This document shows positions 21,133 to 31,653 of a stretch of DNA of 64,000 bases, in pieces. The translations under genes and the position numbers were made by a program. The notes beneath the pieces are model-generated. The model was given only the letters and a program-made list of their open reading frames with translations, was not told the origin of the DNA and did no database searches. The first letter of the stretch is position 1, and the number at the start of each line of letters is the position of its first letter. Source of the DNA: Porites lobata (Eukaryota; Cnidaria; Anthozoa; Scleractinia; Poritidae); assembly GCA_942486035.1 (NCBI GenBank), contig CALNXK010000008.1, positions 1,932,501 through 1,996,500 of the forward strand, written 5' to 3'.

Positions 21133-22483
21133 GTGTCAAAATTGATTATTGGTGACAAGGTGATAACTGACCCTCATGAGTCAAGCAACGCCTTTAACAG
21201 GCATTTTATCGATATTGGCCCTAACTTAGCGGCGAACATAAATCCCCCTCGAGTCAGTTTTCGTGATTTTGTAGAACCGTGTGTTAGTACCTTTGAGCTC
21301 GAATTACTGACTATTGATGGTCTGCGCAAACTTGTGAATGATATTCCTGTGGGCAAGGCTGATGGCCTCGATGGTATTCCAACTTGCCTCTTAAAGCTTT
21401 CATTTCCATTCACTGCGTCTTCCCTTACACATATTTTTAATTTACCTATTTCTAAGGGAATCATTCCCAAAGACTGGAAGAGTGCTAGAGTTACTCCAAT
21501 TTTCAAAGCTGACTTGAAAGTTGACGCAGCCAATTACAGGCTGCCAAACTCTTTGAAAAAACCATCTTTAATCAGGTTTATTCATATTTAAATGACAATA
21601 AGAGCTACTTTCGAAACATCCTTCTGGCTTTAGACCTATGCACTCTACCCTTACAGCTCTTATTGACATCACAGACAACTGGTATCTCAATATCGACGAT
21701 GGTTTGACAAATAACATTCTTTTTATTGACTTAAAAAAGGTTTTTGATACTATTGACCATGACATCCTTCTGTCAAAATTGGAACTGTATGGGTGTAAAG
21801 GTGTTAGCCTCAATCTTTTCCGAGACTACCTCTCTGATAGAACTCAGGTTACAGTTATAAACAACGTAAATTCCGAAAACTAGCTTCGTAAGTTGTGGGG
21901 TGCCTCAAGGTTCAATCCCTGGCCCCCTACTATTCCCATTATACATTAATGATCTCCCTAACTGTAACCTTGTTTTGGATGTGAGAATGTACGCCGATGA
22001 CACTAATCTCACGTTTGCCTCCAAAGACCCTAATGAGTTGTTTACATCCCTGACTCATGATTTGGGCTATCTGAAGCAATGGCTCGATTCTAACCGTCTA
22101 AGTCGTAATGTCCCGTTTTTGCTCCCTAGCGATCCATACATATCCCTTGACGGGCATTCAATTGAAAGAGTCAACGGTTACAAATGCTTAATCATTCAGG
22201 TTGATGAAACACTCTCGTGGGAGGCTCACATCTCCGAAGTCACCGGTAAAGTTGCAAAAGCCTAGCTGCCCTGAGGAGGCTAAGACCAATATGTCCCCAG
22301 AGTACCCTTGTCACTATTTACAAGTTATTGATTCTTCAGCATCTAGATTATTGCAGCGCTGTCTGAGGCTGTATCGGTAATGGTCTCAGCCAAAAACTAA
22401 AGAAACTACAAAACAGGGCTGCACGCATAATCACAGGGTCTAGCTGGGATGCCAGCTCTGCCCCGATTCTTCATGCCCTTAAT
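21133..22483 (+). pseudogene. LINE ORF2 reverse transcriptase and C-terminus
   Basis: Frames in order: NAFNRHFIDIGPNLAANI, ADGLDGIPTCLLKLS and PKDWKSARVTPIFKADLK (21133-21530). After deletion or shift, FRPMHSTLTALIDITDNWY-like, FIDLKKVFDTIDHDILLSKL (block A) (21638-21883), MPQGSIPGPLLFPLYINDLP (block B) and VRMYADDTNLTFA (block C with the intact YADD) (21900-22265). Then LRPICPQSTLVTIYKLL, LDYCSAV and KLQNRAARIITGSSWD (22266-22483). All catalytic Asp codons are present, but the ORF is interrupted at least four times. Confidence 0.88.
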
Positions 22484-23440
22484 AGTCCGAGATAGCGAAC
22501 CAATCAGATTGCTTAAATCACCAAGATCACTGAGTGTGTATATACTAATCAACAAAAATTCACCTCCTAGCGAGTGGATAATGTGTGAGCTAGGTGTTTT
22601 TCCCATTTTTTAAAGAACGATCTTTTAAAAGTCGACAAAATCCTAGGGCTGACTTTTTTTAAGGCAAGAAAAGACTTGAAATGATTCAATACAGCGTTTT
22701 TCAATTTACTGTAGCTCATTGAGTTTTGTGCTCTATGAATTGTTTACAGGTCCCGTGTATTCGCGTAGAAAAGCCGTTTCGTGAACTCAGCGTTTTCTAA
22801 CAAGAAAGTTTTGGCTCAAAAATCGAAGTTTATTTATGACAAACAAATTTAAAAGGAAATTAAAATGTTTGCAGGAATTCTACGTTTCAAGTAAACAGGA
22901 AAAAGAATGATACAGGAAGAGGACGTCTTACCTCGATCAACCGAGCAGCCATTTTTGTCAGCACTTCGTGCGAAGAACGACACAACAAACCCTTTTGGCT
23001 ATAAACTTGGCGAGTCAACAGAAAACAAAGCTCTACTTTTCTTCTCAGGTAAGAAAACCGGTTCAAAATTTTAAAGGTTCCATTTAAGCCATTACGCTGT
23101 TGTTTGCGAAATGATAAACTTGTGAATTGCCATGTTTGGAAATTCTGCAAAGATCTATTTTTAAACTTACGAGTGATTTGATCTGTCAATCAAATCGTAC
23201 TTTTTAATGTTTTCCTCTCTGATTTTGTTGAGATCACTTCGTGTGTATATACTAAAACAATTATTCTTTTCAATCTCGGTGAATAGTGGCTTTGGGAATA
23301 TTTACCTCACCGCTTTCGCGGCTCGGTAAATATTTATCCACTATTCACCTCGATTCCAAAGAATGATTGTTAAATAGTCTGAGATAGCGAACCAATCAGA
23401 TTGCTTAAATCACCAAGATCACTGAGTGTGTATATACTAA
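22484..23440. repeat. Dispersed repeat pair bounding an inverted-repeat region
   Basis: A block of about 55 bp (AGATAGCGAACCAATCAGAT..., 22490-22545 and 23383-23438) is directly repeated almost without change. Each copy ends GAGTGTGTATATACTAA, and a third, shorter CACTTCGTGTGTATATACTA lies at 23237-23256. The arrangement suggests one repeat copy interrupted by a later one, or two adjacent copies. No coding sequence is supported. Confidence 0.55.
23258..23372. mobile_element. Foldback MITE
   Basis: AACAATTATTCTTTTCAATC...GGTGAATAGTGG is mirrored by CCACTATTCACC...GATTCCAAAGAATGATTGTT. An inner GC-rich hairpin sits at CCGCTTTCGCGGCTCGG. Arms are about 50 bp with few mismatches. The target duplication is unclear. 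Confidence 0.7.
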
Positions 23441-24640
23441 AAAAACGTATCGAGCGGTTTTTTGAATAATGCGAAATTTGTAGGTATGGACCAAATTACG
23501 AGCAAAAACTGTAACAAAAGCAGCTGGATGAAGGTTAATAAAATTCTTGTAACTCGCGCTCACCCAGAGCAATCCCCTCGTTTTTTGTACGTAGTTTGCA
23601 ATGAAATCAAACCACTATGAGATGAAGCCGCGTTTCCAAAGCTTATCATGTTCTTAAAACTGATTTTAGCTAATTGTGTGGATAGCATGCTATTTCACCG
23701 TTTTTATGATTCTTATAACTTTGTTTCAAGAGATTTCCAAAACACTCCCAAAGAATTTGTTCAAACTTTGCCATAATTAAGGCAATTATGGCAGGTACAT
23801 ACTCTCTTAAGAGATTTCTTAAAAAAAAAAGTCTTGGTACAGAGAAACGCAAAGATGAAAAAAAAAAAACGGAATGGCGTCATTCCGTTTCCATGGCGAC
23901 TCCGATTGCAATAAAACCCAGATCATAAGAAATTTTCATCTTTATATAATACAGTTGTGGTAACCTTTCTTCCATATATTTACTCATGCCGACGTAGTTA
24001 ATGCTCAAGCTTGGGAGGTATTCCCCCTAAAAAATCCAGTCGAGGCACCTTAAGAGCTAATTTCGCAAAAAATATTTATCAGCAATGAAATCAAATTGTT
24101 TTATATTATTTCCGAATGATATCTGTTGTTCTTATCAAAGCTTCGGAGCCATCGCGTCAAAAACGAAAAGTTCGTCATAGCTCAATGCGCCTGTATTAAT
24201 GACGAAGCCTCCTTAAAGTTTTGTTTGGTTAAGTGAGAATTGCATAAAAAGCGAAAAATGTTGACGTCAAAATATCTTGAATCGATAGCTAACAATACCA
24301 GCACTTTTTTTTGTTAAAGAAGGTACCATTTTTCAACTTTTCACTTTACCGATTTCCGTAATATGAAATATGAATGCAGAAACTTCACATCTTTGCTGTT
24401 TTCAACAGTTAATTATTTTTATGAAAAAAGTAGAATTGCCTGAACCTTTTCCTGATTCAACTTCCATTAAAAAATGGTTAAACTTCAGCTTTCTCTCGCA
24501 TGCTCAAAAGTACGGCGTAAAAAAAAAAAAAAACCAAAGAGGAAGCAGGAAGAAAGAAGACTGAGCTTTTATATATGGGCCGACCACCATTCTAGAATAA
24601 TTGAATACTCACAACCGGCTGAAAAAGAGCCAAGTGATTC
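23441..24640. other. No gene recognised
   Basis: A short hairpin GGAATGGCGTCATTCC lies at about 23871-23886. ORFs at 24370-24700 are Lys-rich, caused by A runs, and have no domain. Nothing else was recognised. Confidence 0.35.
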
Positions 24641-24644
24641 ATGT

Positions 24645-24650
24645 TTTATT
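24645..24650 (-). terminator. Poly(A) signal of FReD gene 1
   Basis: AATAAA on the minus strand within TTTAATAAAACATGAATCA, about 230 bp after the stop codon. The same ATGAATCAC context follows FReD gene 2, which supports common descent of the 3' UTRs. Confidence 0.6.
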
Positions 24651-24877
24651 AAAGCATCTCTTCACAGTAGTATAATTAGTTTAAAACTAACCACGTTTTA
24701 AAGAAAGCATAAAACCTGCGCTTTTTATTACGAATGTAAATTGTTTGATAATACATTATTTTCTCTTGCAATACGCTACTGAGAGAGTTCACCTTTTCAA
24801 TTTTGAAACCTACGCAAAAGTCCCCTTGCATCGTTTAACACCCGTTAGAGACATTCACTTAACATGACTGCAAAAGC

Positions 24878-25140
24878 TTAAAAACACTTCGGACGTATTT
24901 TCATTTCGGAACTCTTGACAGAGAGCCAGTTATTTTTCCAGTGGTACCAGTTCATTCCTGGGCCGGAATTCACCATACCGGGACTGTAAACACCATTCAG
25001 ATTGGAATTGTAGCAAGAATTGTACCACCAGCCGCCTTTCTTATGAAGGGCACAGTCGTAATTGTCTGACTTATCATTATCATGACCCCTGGTGGAAAAT
25101 GACATACCACGATGATTATCAAGGGAATCTCCAGCAGTGC
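24878..25140 (-). CDS. FReD gene 1 exon 3 (FReD C-terminal half, stop)
   Basis: Acceptor ATTTTAG|GCACTGCTGG, phase 1. Encodes GTAGDSLDNHRGMSFSTRGH, the calcium-loop-like DNDKSDNYDCA, NSNLNGVYSPG and SSEMKIRPKCF-stop (TAA at 24878-24880). Confidence 0.9.
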
Positions 25141-27958
25141 CTAAAATAGAAATAGAGATTTTTAATGTTTTCTCGGACATTTTTTTTGCAGAGAGATATT
25201 TGCATCTACTCCCCAATAATTTAACTTTCTGTAGTTTTTACTTCTCGCTGTCCAAATTGAAATAAATCAAACGATAGCTTTTCAATTGTTGCAGTTTTTC
25301 TGTGTTATAGTTCTTGTCGCTAAAAAAATTGCCAATCGACAGCATTTTTTTTTTTTCGCAAACTGATTCACTTTCAATCATGGTAGTTAACTAACCTGAA
25401 TAACTTCCCAAACTCAGCTGATATTTTGCTCTCTCACTTGTCACATAAAATGAGCTGTACTCTGCAAATGCAGTATTTCCATGATGGTCTTCCAAGTCGA
25501 CACGGAGGTTATAAGCACTGCTTACAGTCAGACGATGAATCTTGTCCAAACCGAGCCAAAACTCACCGTCCAGATTACCAAATCCATTTTTGTAATCATT
25601 CCAACCGCGGAAGAAATCTACAGAGCCATCTCGCCTCTTCTGAAACACCGTCCAACCTCCACCGGCAGTTTTTTGATCACAGAACACTTCAAATTCACCC
25701 AAACCATCAGGATTGATTTTATACACTCCACTGATCTTGTTACCGCTTTTATATACTTCGGCACAGTCCTTGTAAACTGAAGCTGATGGTACTAAAAGAT
25801 TTTACATAAGAAGGTTTCGTTTTTTATCATATCAGTATAACTATAATAGATTTCTGTCGTCGGCAAACAAGTTGAATGCTATTCAAAAGATGACTTGTGG
25901 ATATCGTTGACATAAAAAGACAGTGAAGGTCCTAGAACAGAACCTTGTGGGACACCACAAGTCATAGGTTGTTTGTTAGAGATAGCAGGTCCAATTTGAG
26001 TTGACTGAACACTGTCGAAAAGATAAAAACGAGAAAATCGTTCACGATGCCTCTTATACCGTAATGATGTAGTTTTAGGAGCAGGATTGAGTGGACAACC
26101 TTATCAAACGCTTTCTTTTAATCAATGAATATACCACACGAGCATATAGAGTTTGTGTCAAAGAAAGTGCGGGGTTATAGGGACAGGTTCACGGTTAAGC
26201 GCATGCTCATTAATTGAATTACTTTTTTTCCAGTTTATGATCTATCGGTTAACAATTCCACTCACATGTATCTCAGCGATCTCAGAGTGTATTTCAAAGT
26301 ACAAGTGTGTTTCAAAAAAACCTGAAGTAGGATGGAGGAGTACTAAAATCGCACGAAAAAAAATTAGTGGATTATGCCAACACTACCAACGTTGAATTTG
26401 TTGTTGACCCGAAGGTTTTATTCCATGGTTGATTAATTTACAGCTATTTGCAAATATTTAAGTTGTTCAAGTGTTTTAAACAGATTTCAACACGGTTTTA
26501 ATCAGCTTTTAACCTGCTTTTAATGGTGTTTTTTAAAACATTAAAAGCAGGTTAAAACACGAATAAAAGCAGTTTAAAACACCATTAAAAGCAGGTTAAG
26601 ACACCATTAAAAGCAGGTTAAGACACCTTTAAAAGCAGGTTAAAATACCATTTAAAACATAATTTATGAACTGTTTTTTATATTGTTTCTAAATACAATA
26701 CATTCAAACAGTTTTTAAAATATATTAAAACTATGTAAAAAAATAGTGTTTGGTTTGGTACGGGAAGTCGGGAAGAGGAAGGAACCTTCGCTTTCTCTTT
26801 CCCGACTTATCTAGGAAAGATCGAAGCGACTCTGCTAGCAGGGTAGTGAATAACGAGCCGTTAGGCGAGTGAAATTTGAGACAATTTTAAAATATCACGA
26901 GTGGTATTTATGCAAAATATCACGTAATCATGCTATTATTTGTTTATACCACTACATACAAAACGTTTGTAATTTTCACATGCAGGCGTTTCAAATGGAG
27001 CTGAAATACCACTGCTCTAAGCCAATCAAATTGCAGAAATTTCTCATGTAGTAGTCTAAGGCGGGGAAACTAGAGGTGGTGTCGCAAAACGTCGGCTGTT
27101 TTCTCAGGCTAATAATGTATAACATCATCGAATTCGAAAAGCTCCTTTTTTTGTCCGCTTTCTCGTAAGCGAGATTCCGGCCCTTTCAAAAATCTTCACT
27201 CTTAAAATATACCTCTTTGGTGATGGCTTTAACCGGATACGTGTGAACCGTAGGCGAAACTGGAGGAAAAAAACTCCCTTTTCAAAAGTACCCCGATTAG
27301 TGTGGACGAGGCGTTAATCAAGTACGCAAATTATCTTCAGCTCATAACCGGAGAGCCCGTAACTAAAGAGGCCTCTTCCACAGTCGTCCTACAGGTCATC
27401 GTCTGTATGATGTATGACATCATCGTTATCGAAATCTCCGTTTTCGTCCGTCCAAACGAATACGATAAGCCGGCGTTTTTTGAAAGAACTCCACGGCTCT
27501 GGGGACCGTTTTCGAAAACAATTCAAACCCTGCGGATCCGGACGGAAGGCTTAAAACGAAGAAAAAAGTCTACATTTTCAAAAATGTCCGGATACGTGTG
27601 GATGGTGCCTAAGAAGATAAGAATTGTCCTTCTGGTGGCAAGGACTTAATCCCTGTTGTCCATATTAAAGATGGATCTTATTATTAATAGTGATTAATGA
27701 AAATTGCCATAGTAGAGATGAAACCGCATAAAAAAGGTTGAGAGATTTAAATATATAAATGAGCTATTAAGAGGCATTTTACCAACCTGTTGCGTTTCTA
27801 ATTGCCCTAATTTCTTCCTTTATTTCTGCCAGTTGTTGCTCGATTTTCTTGCTGCACGGTCCTGCGCTGTGGTTGATGTCATAGCTAAAAGAATTTACCA
27901 CGTTGGCGGTTGTTGCCATGAAATAGGCAAGCAAAATAACTGCGAAGTAATCTTTCAT
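24878..27958 (-). CDS. Secreted fibrinogen-related protein (FReD gene 1)
   Basis: Three coding exons: 27787-27958, 25396-25776 and 24878-25140 (816 bp, 271 residues). Exon 1 gives a signal peptide, MKDYFAVILLAYFMATTANV, then a short amphipathic coiled coil (KIEQQLAEIKEEIRAIRN) for oligomerisation. Exons 2 and 3 give one full fibrinogen C-terminal domain: YKDCAEVYKSG, GLGEFEVFCDQKTAGGGWTV, FFRGWNDYKNGFGNLDGEFW, the Ca-site-like DNDKSDNYDCA and GGWWYNSC with paired Cys. The second Met (27958) is chosen because the nine residues before it are basic and would spoil the signal peptide. All junctions are phase 1 with GT-AG. Such animal proteins are secreted lectin-like binders of acetylated sugars used in recognition or matrix. 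The ligand here is unknown. Ficolin or ryncolin-like labels are only analogies. Confidence 0.88.
25396..25776 (-). CDS. FReD gene 1 exon 2 (FReD N-terminal half)
   Basis: Acceptor CTTCAG|TTTACAAGG and donor TTATTCAG|GTTAGT. 381 bp, phase 1-1, the same length and phases as 55375-55755 in gene 2. Contains GGGWTVFQKRRDGSVDF and the conserved LGSYSG end. Confidence 0.9.
25838..26190 (-). pseudogene. LINE reverse-transcriptase fragment in FReD gene 1 intron
   Basis: Minus-strand remnants in several frames: a block A-like FID-KKAFDKVVHSILL, KLHHYGIRGIVNDF, then TCGVPQGSVLGPSLSF (block B) and NDIHKSS, followed by CLPTTE-like decay of the ADD box. The order matches the palm of a CR1/jockey RT. It is about 350 bp, with no ORF left. 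It sits in intron 1 in the same strand sense as the host gene. Confidence 0.75.
26500..26660. repeat. AAAAGCAGGTTAA minisatellite
   Basis: Six or so units of about 25 bp (ACCATTAAAAGCAGGTTAAG), between 26535 and 26655. They are preceded by an inverted unit (26505-26530), so the left edge can fold into a hairpin. Intronic in FReD gene 1. Confidence 0.85.
26661..27786. other. Rest of FReD gene 1 intron 1, no gene recognised
   Basis: A 115-codon plus-strand ORF (27302-27649) has no recognisable domain. Its CGGATACGTGTGG words at 27233 and 27590 suggest a repeat with similar edges rather than a gene. Nothing else was seen. Confidence 0.4.
27787..27958 (-). CDS. FReD gene 1 exon 1 (signal peptide, coiled coil)
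   Basis: Start ATG 27958-27956; donor CAACAG|GTTGGT at 27786-27785, phase 1. Fifty-seven complete codons plus one base. An alternative upstream in-frame ATG lies at 27985. Confidence 0.8.
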
Positions 27959-28056
27959 CTTGCGCCGATTTCTTGTTTGTATCAAAAGCTTTAAAGTACC
28001 CGGCGTGAGCCCAATACTTTTTCAAACTTCTAACGGGGCTGCTTCTATGGGGCTGC

Positions 28057-28063
28057 TTTTATA
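28057..28063 (-). promoter_or_regulatory. TATA box of FReD gene 1
   Basis: TATAAAA on the minus strand (within CGGTATAAAAGCAGC), about 100 bp upstream of the chosen ATG. That is a fitting distance for a TATA promoter with a short 5' UTR. Function is inferred. Confidence 0.6.
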
Positions 28064-28074
28064 CCGTGTGATTA

Positions 28075-28700
28075 TCTTCCTTGGATGAAAATTTACTACC
28101 GCGATGGAACATGAGCCTACTACCGTGTTGGAACGTTTTCTTCCTTGATATTATTAAATTACCTATTTGAACATTTCCTACTATGATATCAAGTTATATG
28201 TACTACCGGGTTGAAACAATAGCGAGCTTACGCAACGACGAATTCACTTTTTGGGTACGTGATGTTTTCGCTGCTGTTGCCGTCGTTGTTGCTTAAGCCC
28301 CCTTTCTTAACTTGTAACTTCCGTGCTGAAACATTTTTTTTCTTAAAATCAATTTCCTGTCGTCATGGCAGATTTTCTACCATTATAACAATTAACTATC
28401 CTATCATTATAACACTGTGTTAGGATTCAAATTTCTACAATGTTATTAATGACATCAATTTTTTACAGCCGATGGAACATTTTCTGCTTAATAATATCAA
28501 TTAACAACCATGATGGATATTTTAAACTTACCGTGAAGGTGTTTGAAGTATTTGTACCTTTGTTTTGAGCTGCTTTTATCTGCTTATTTTCTATTTTGCG
28601 AAATTCTCGAGCTAAATCTGACGTTTACCCTTTTACCACCGTCTTAAAACCCTTTTTAACTTTGACATTAATTCACTACCGTGTCAGAATAATGTAAACT
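28075..28700. repeat. Degenerate repeats upstream of FReD gene 1
   Basis: Diverged units of the form CTACCGTGTTGGAACRTTTTC with interspersed ATATCAATTA recur about every 45-60 bp (for example near 28096, 28120, 28205, 28318, 28468 and 28678). Similar words in reverse complement occur at about 29435-29570 (GGTAGTAATAGGAC, CGGCAGTGAAGTGTTTTC), so the two clusters may be inverted subterminal arrays of one old element around 28070-29580. Confidence 0.45.
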
Positions 28701-28869
28701 TCCGCTTAAGCCTCCTCTTAGCTATAGGTCCATATACCTGTAACCAAAAAAATACATCCGGATATAAGCCTTATTCTAGTTTGTATTAAAATGAATTTGA
28801 TTTTTTACGACGTTACGTTTTGAAAATTAAAAAAGCGAGTAAATTCAAAAAGTATTCTGATCAGCACTA

Positions 28870-29257
28870 CAGTGATACCCCGGTAACTCTGAAGGGAAAC
28901 GAAAAACAGGTCGAGTTAGCAAGGGTTTGATATAACGGGGTCGATTGCAGAATTCAATTTGCTATGTTACTGACTTTTCAGCACTTCAGTTTAAGGTACA
29001 GTATTCATACTTATTTCATCAGAAACGAAACATGATTAGGCATATTTTACGATAAAACATGATCTGCTCGATTCGAGGACCATTACCCTTATACAACAAA
29101 AGGAGCTTATGGGGTGGCATCCGAGTGGAAATTAAAGAACCAGAACTCGAGCTGAAGGGGTAAATTTCAGTGACTTTTTTTATAAAGGGAAAGGAAATTT
29201 AGTTCGAGTTATCGGGGAGTTCGAGTTATCCGAGTTCGAGTTATCGGGGTTCTAATG
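28870..29257. mobile_element. pogo/Tigger-like MITE, diverged
   Basis: The left end CAGTGATACCCCGGTAACTC pairs imperfectly with the right end GAGTTATCGGGGTTCTAATG. GTTCGAGTTATC is repeated at the right edge. CAGTRRAACCCCGATAACTC-like ends are typical of pogo/Tigger elements in general. No transposase is present. Confidence 0.5.
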
Positions 29258-30170
29258 TGGCTTGTTTTAAAACGCCTTTTTAGTCCCGTTATAAGCGCAC
29301 CCGAACAAAAGGCCCCCTAAAACCTTACTTTTCGAAGTTGTATAAGCCCAGGGCTAATAAGCTAAAGTTCAAGGTATTTTTTAACTTGAAATCATTTTAC
29401 TTCCTTGGTGTCACGTGCTGTAAAGTGGAAATATCAAATCACGGTAGTAATAGGACATATTCAATAGTAAAACCCGAGAAGAAAATTTACTTCCATCACA
29501 CGGCAGTGAAGTGTTTTCAGGGTATAAAAATGTTTCTTTTCGGTATTAAATTCGAGATAAATGTTCTATGGCAATAGCTAATGGGGGTCGAGATAGAATT
29601 TACTCAATTACGGACAATAGCAAAAATCATATCCTCCGTCGTATTAAAAATTTTTATCAGCTAATGCTGAATACGTTACAGGTCACGTTAACGAACACGA
29701 AATGTGGTGACAAATCACTGACAAATTATGTTAAGACCTGGGCCAAACGTCGAACTTTTCATGAGACGAATCAAACTAAGTGAGTTAAGTTCAAGAAAGT
29801 TCGACGTCTGGCTCAGTGAAGTTCGCCTGCTCTATATGATAATGTACTAACAAAGTGATGAGTTATTAGTGGTGAACAGGCGCCGATTACTTGGAGCCTC
29901 CATCTCCCATAGAAGCCCTTGGAGTCAACCCTTTTCCGACGAAAAATTATCTATAGAAATAGCTTTCGCGGAATATTTTTCACGCCTGCTCAGTAATATC
30001 CAATCAGAGCAGAGCTGAGTCACAGAAGCGGGATTTGAAGGCGGTAGCGAGCGTGGAAGAGTTATCTGATGATAATTCTGATCTTCTATCGGGTTAAAAA
30101 TACCTGCTTAAGGCCTAATAACAAAAAGAAAAAGGTGATACACTCATGCGACGTCTTCACGTTTGCTTGT
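29258..30170. other. No gene recognised
   Basis: ORFs at 29338-29783 have no domain. Apart from the possible right subterminal array noted for 28075-28700, nothing was identified. Confidence 0.35.
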
Positions 30171-31493
30171 AATAACATAACATAACATAACATAAAACTT
30201 TATTTAAACTCGAATTTTAGAGTAGCTAACAAGCTAATATCTTCGAGCTGACACTACATAAAAACTATATAGAAAATATATATATACATTAAATGCAAGG
30301 AAAGAAAATATCATTTACAATTCACAATTTTAAGTTTTAGTATGTCAGGCAAAAAGAATCTACATGAAGGTAACATCCTGTATTTTAGTCTTAAAGTCTG
30401 CAAAAAAACTGGTACGAAAAAAGTCCGGCAGTGCATTCCACTGCTTAGCTGAAAAGTAAGAAAAGGAGTTAAGACCATAGGTAGTTGTTTTAGGTTTACT
30501 TAGTGAAAGAATGTAGTTGCCACGAAGATCATAGGAAGAGGACCGGAGTGAAAACATATTCTTCATATAAGTAGGAAAATGAGTGAAAAACAAACTCTTA
30601 TATAACAGAATGAGGAAATTTTGAATGCGTTTGTTAAACAAAGAAGTAGAGCTGACTTTTGAGAGAAGAGTGTTGTATGGAGACGAGTAATCTCCAAGTA
30701 TAAATCTAAGTATTCTTTTATTTAAAGCTTCGAGCTTATCCGCATCGCGCGCTCCACAAAAGTGCCAGACAGAGGAGCAATAATAAAAGTGAGGTAAAAT
30801 ATACGCTTTGTAAAGTTTTAATAAGATTTCCTTGCGTATGAGTTTTCTAAAGCGCAACATAACATTAAATTGATTATTAATCTTTTTGCATACATTTGAT
30901 ATATGTTTAGAAAAATTCAGATTATTATCTATTTCCATTCCAAAAATCTCTAACGTGTCCTTTACTGGGAAGGAAAAACCATACTCCGTATCACCGAGGA
31001 TTAGACACTGGTGCTTGCTCTCATTAACTAACATCCCATTTTCATGGTACCACTGATTGGCCACGCCAACATCATGAGATACGCATGCATCCAGAGCTGC
31101 CGGATCAACGTGGGAGTAGTATACCTGATGATCATCCGCATAAGCGTTCAACTTGGCCTTCTTGACGTGGAAGAAAAGATCGTTTATGAAAATGTTGAAT
31201 AGCATGGGACCTAACACACTCCCCTGCGGGACCCCACGCTTGACGCTTTCCCAGGTCGAAAAGGTGTCTCCAACTTTAACTCTCTGAGTTCTGCTAGAGA
31301 GATAGTTCCTAATTAGGGCACAACTTTTGTCGTCCATACCATAGGCCCTTAGTTTCGAAAGGAGGAGTGGATACTGAATAACATCAAACGCTTTGGAGAG
31401 ATAAATCTTGACAGTTGGCTGCATATCATAAGTTTTATCACGAACAACCCAGTCCCGGCCCTCGACAGCGGGTAAATAAATATTGAAAATCAA
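30171..31493 (-). mobile_element. CR1/jockey-like LINE, 5'-truncated
   Basis: The 3' part of a LINE on the minus strand: a long RT-containing ORF (31493-30360), a 3' UTR of about 170 bp, and a terminal (TTATG)n microsatellite (seen as CATAACATAACATAA on plus, 30174-30195). 5' truncation near 31493 is the usual result of incomplete reverse transcription. Confidence 0.88.
30360..31493 (-). pseudogene. LINE reverse transcriptase, longest open copy in the window
   Basis: 377 codons open without a stop. Block A is IYLSKAFDVIQYPLLL (the usual first Asp is Tyr). Block B GVPQGSVLGPMLFNIFINDL and block C KLNAYADDHQVYYS with YADD are intact. Then thumb motifs MEIDNNLNFSKHISNVCKKI, KLYKAYILPHFYYCSSVW, RILRFILGDYSSPY and a C-terminal FSYFSAKQWNALPDFF. 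The absent endonuclease and ORF1 and the Asp-to-Tyr change in block A make it non-functional. It is young compared with the other LINE pieces because the frame is uninterrupted. Confidence 0.88.
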
Positions 31494-31653
31494 GCTCTTT
31501 AGTCACTTTACTTTACTGGGACTGTGTCACGATTGTGCGCATGTGTGAGCTGTGACAGTAGCTTATTGTCTTTGAACCAATCGGAAGCGAGTAAGCTGCA
31601 CGCGAGGAAATTTACATAATTTAAGATTCATAGTTCGCGAAGTGGGAGTCTTC

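Larger units (their letters stand above)
17345..22483 (+). mobile_element. Near full-length CR1-like LINE (ORF1 + ORF2), decayed
   Basis: Order on the plus strand: ORF1 with a SAP motif (17373-17617), interruption by a TIR element (17618-18773 including one target copy), coiled coil (18774-19330), SGNH esterase (19410-19920), then ORF2 with APE endonuclease (about 19955-20750), linker, reverse transcriptase (21133-22265) and C-terminal block (to 22483). An esterase in ORF1 is a known trait of CR1-type LINEs. The 3' end appears cut by, or joined to, another repeat that starts near 22484 (AGTCCGAGATAGCGAACC). Several frameshifts and stops show that it no longer encodes working proteins. Confidence 0.88.

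Noticed and set aside
21174..21533. 119-codon minus-strand ORF
   Set aside because: Antisense shadow of the LINE RT linker.
27302..27649. 115-codon ORF in FReD gene 1 intron as a gene
   Set aside because: No domain, no splice-consistent partner, and repeated GGATACGTGTG words near both ends suggest repeat-derived sequence.
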